This document shows positions 62,566 through 64,000 of a DNA stretch of 64,000 nt, piece by piece. The notes beneath the pieces are model-generated. The model saw only the letters and a list, made by a program, of their open reading frames with translations, made no database searches and was not told the origin of the DNA. Position numbers and translations under genes: made by a program. Position 1 is the stretch's first letter. Each line of letters starts with the position of its first letter. Source of the stretch: Hufsiella ginkgonis (lineage in GTDB: Bacteria; Bacteroidota; Bacteroidia; Sphingobacteriales; Sphingobacteriaceae); assembly GCF_009834915.1 (NCBI RefSeq), contig NZ_WVHS01000002.1, forward strand, positions 682,001 through 746,000. Reading direction: 5' to 3'.

Positions 62566-63555
62566 TTACTTTATGATATATGTATTTCCGCTTTTTTGCC
62601 AGCTCACGTTGGTTACCAGGCAAAGCTTGTTCAATACCTGCTCTACGGGCTCTTTAAGGTCGAGCGTTCCGTAAAATGCTTTGTTCCTGACGTCGTCGTG
62701 CAGCAACACGCGGATATGATACTGCTCCACGAGTTCCGGGGTGATGTTATGTAACCGCGCGCCACGATAGGTAAAGATCCCTTCACGTTCTGCAAGGTAA
62801 GCCGACGCCTCCGGGTAATCTTCCCTGGTGAGTGAGTTCGTGGCTTTATTATATACGGCCCGTTGATTGGCTGTCATGACTACCTGTTGGCGAGTGACGT
62901 GCTCCTGCGAAGCAACCGCTACTTTTCCGGTAACCACGGTAATGCTCATGCTCGTGTGATCCCGGTAAGCGTCAATATTGAAACTGGTACCCAATACAGT
63001 GGTGCTGATGCCGCCACTGTTAATAATGAACGGATGGCCGGCATCGTGTGCCACATTAAAAAAGGCTTCGCCCTCCAGGCTAATGGTGCGGGTATCGCCG
63101 TGAAACCGGTCCGGGTAGCTTAACTTTGTACCAGGACTCAGCCACACCTGGGTGCCGTCTGCTAATAATACTTTTTTACGTTCGCCCCAGGTGGTAGTTA
63201 ACGTGGTAAGCCGGGCGGCTGAGAGGCGATCGGAAATAGCGCCGCGATACAGGAAACCGATACTCATCATCAGCAAGAGTGAGGCGGCAACCGCCATGCG
63301 GAAAGGAAGACGGCTGATCAATGGTCGCTTAACACCGATCTTCCGGTGAAGTTTTTCCAGGATCCGCCGCGAATCAACTGGCGATAGTGACTGCCGTACC
63401 GTACCGAGGTCGTCCCTGTACTGCGTTTCAGCAAGATACCTGAGCGCTTCCGTATCCGTATTGTCCAGGTAATCCAGCAGCCATCGGCGATCATCTTCGT
63501 TGTACTCGCCCTCCCGGGCAAGGATCCGCTTCAACCGTTCGTTTGTGTCCTCCAT
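62566..63555 (-). CDS. FecR-family anti-sigma/regulator protein
   Basis: 329 residues: cytoplasmic sigma-binding N-terminus (about 1-80), one TM helix (about 86-105, FRMAVAASLLLMMSIGFLYR), periplasmic FecR domain (LADGTQVWLSPGTKLSYPDR, ISLEGEAFFNVAHDAGHPF) and a C-terminal DUF4974 (HNITPELVEQYHIRVLLH). It carries the receptor's signal to the sigma factor. It stands between the sigma and receptor genes. Confidence 0.93.
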   Translation of the reverse strand: MEDTNERLKRILAREGEYNEDDRRWLLDYLDNTDTEALRYLAETQYRDDLGTVRQSLSPVDSRRILEKLHRKIGVKRPLISRLPFRMAVAASLLLMMSIGFLYRGAISDRLSAARLTTLTTTWGERKKVLLADGTQVWLSPGTKLSYPDRFHGDTRTISLEGEAFFNVAHDAGHPFIINSGGISTTVLGTSFNIDAYRDHTSMSITVVTGKVAVASQEHVTRQQVVMTANQRAVYNKATNSLTREDYPEASAYLAEREGIFTYRGARLHNITPELVEQYHIRVLLHDDVRNKAFYGTLDLKEPVEQVLNKLCLVTNVSWQKSGNTYIIK

Positions 63556-63600
63556 GCGTTAATTTTCTTTGAATACGCAGGAAAGTAAAATTGCGGGGGG

Positions 63601-63999
63601 TTATATAAAAAAATAAAAAAACGCCAGCATCCCAACCTTATCTCCGGCACCGGGATGGCTTTTGATATAAGCTTTTACGGCTATGGTGGCCAGCGAGAGA
63701 TATTCTTTAACAGTGTGCTTAGAGATCTGCAGCGTTTCCGCCGCTTCTTCGTAGCTCTTGCCCTCTATCTTGCAAAGGGTAAAAACGTTTCTTTTCTGGG
63801 GAGATAATTGTTGGAGCGCCTCATTCAGCAAGGTGTACCGGCTCTCTACCAATGCTTTATCGCCGGCCTCATCTAACCGCAGTTCTGCAGCCATCGACTC
63901 CTGCAACACCTGATCGCGCAATCGTTTACGGATGTGGCTGATCGCCCGGTTGTAGCTTACTACGTAAAGCCAGTTGCTTACAGGTTGCTGCGAATCCAG
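63601..63999 (-). CDS. FecI-type ECF sigma factor (5' end outside window)
   Basis: The frame is open from the window edge to a stop at 63601, so the N-terminus is missing. Visible: region 2 end (VSNWLYVVSYNRAISHIRKR) and region 4 (LSPQKRNVFTLCKIEGKSYE, EAAETLQISKHTVKEYLSLA). This is the FecI-type sigma that drives the receptor genes once FecR is signalled. The adjacent order FecI, FecR, receptor, DUF4249 is standard. Confidence 0.92.
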   Translation of the reverse strand: MDSQQPVSNWLYVVSYNRAISHIRKRLRDQVLQESMAAELRLDEAGDKALVESRYTLLNEALQQLSPQKRNVFTLCKIEGKSYEEAAETLQISKHTVKEYLSLATIAVKAYIKSHPGAGDKVGMLAFFYFFI

Positions 64000-64000
64000 C

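Noticed and set aside
1-64000. tRNA, rRNA, CRISPR arrays and complete insertion sequences
   Set aside because: No tRNA-like clover-leaf sequence, rRNA stretch, regularly spaced repeat array or transposase with terminal repeats was recognised by eye; the tandem palindromes at 16.7 kb are operators, not a CRISPR.

Overview
The window reads as a chromosomal segment of a Bacteroidota bacterium, most likely Chitinophagaceae-like: GC is moderate (a little above half by eye), several promoters carry the Bacteroidota -7 element TAnnTTTG, and the gene content is typical of the phylum (GldC, a FecI/FecR/TonB-dependent receptor/DUF4249 cassette, RHS proteins with Bacteroidota-type N-termini, a CcmD-like small protein, two sigma/anti-sigma pairs). 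No rRNA, tRNA or CRISPR array was seen.

Layout. 1-5.4 kb: the end of an ECF sigma factor and a coupled barrel protein, an FtsX-type permease, a NamZ-type muramidase and a Ppx/GppA phosphatase. 5.4-7.9 kb (minus strand): maf, kdsC, iscX, a 2Fe-2S ferredoxin and a DUF2520 protein. 7.9-14.2 kb: cytochrome c maturation genes (ccsA/ccmF, ccmE, ccmD-like, ccmC, ccmB) split by a glutamate dehydrogenase gene; CcmE has a CxxxY heme site instead of HxxxY. 14.2-16.7 kb: small membrane proteins, gldC and a DEAD-box helicase. 16.7-22 kb (plus strand): a SatD/DUF3307 pair behind three 20-bp palindromes spaced exactly 29 bp apart, dihydroorotase, and the Fe-S chaperone hscA. 22-24 kb: a degraded gene, a small lipoprotein and a second sigma/membrane-protein pair.

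23.8-29.7 kb is a gene graveyard. It holds an internally deleted formylglycine-generating-enzyme-like gene, a small CC-motif lipoprotein, a truncated PH-domain protein, an ORF6N gene with a nonsense codon and a frameshift, a frameshifted tyrosine recombinase, the tail of an XRE regulator, an orphan AT-rich RHS C-terminus with a candidate immunity gene, a near-gene-free stretch with a perfect 24-bp inverted repeat, two copies of a ~150-bp direct repeat, and a truncated PDDEXK nuclease gene. 29.7-37.3 kb is a three-part RHS locus: a frameshifted large YD-repeat protein, a full RHS protein, and a translationally coupled membrane protein that may be its immunity factor.

37.6-43.7 kb: a LacI-type regulator opposite a di-heme peroxidase, a purple-acid-phosphatase-like enzyme and a fused acyltransferase of OlsF/GlsF type. 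44.1-50 kb: GH20 hexosaminidase, an SPFH-GYF protein with a zinc-ribbon membrane protein, and alkylation repair (ogt, alkA). 50-57 kb: an ABC-F protein with a long leader, a D-amino-acid PLP enzyme, a glycosyltransferase-like protein, an MsbA-type exporter, an MBL-hydrolase fragment and an SDR-like protein. 57.4-64 kb: a serine hydrolase behind a promoter whose two boxes both lie in palindromes, then a DUF4249/TonB receptor/FecR/FecI uptake cassette cut by the window edge.

The best candidates for something new are the SatD-DUF3307 module (SatD looks like a class III nucleotide-cyclase fold, its partner is an integral membrane protein, and the promoter carries phased palindromes) and the RHS toxin/immunity island with its decayed, repeat-flanked neighbour.
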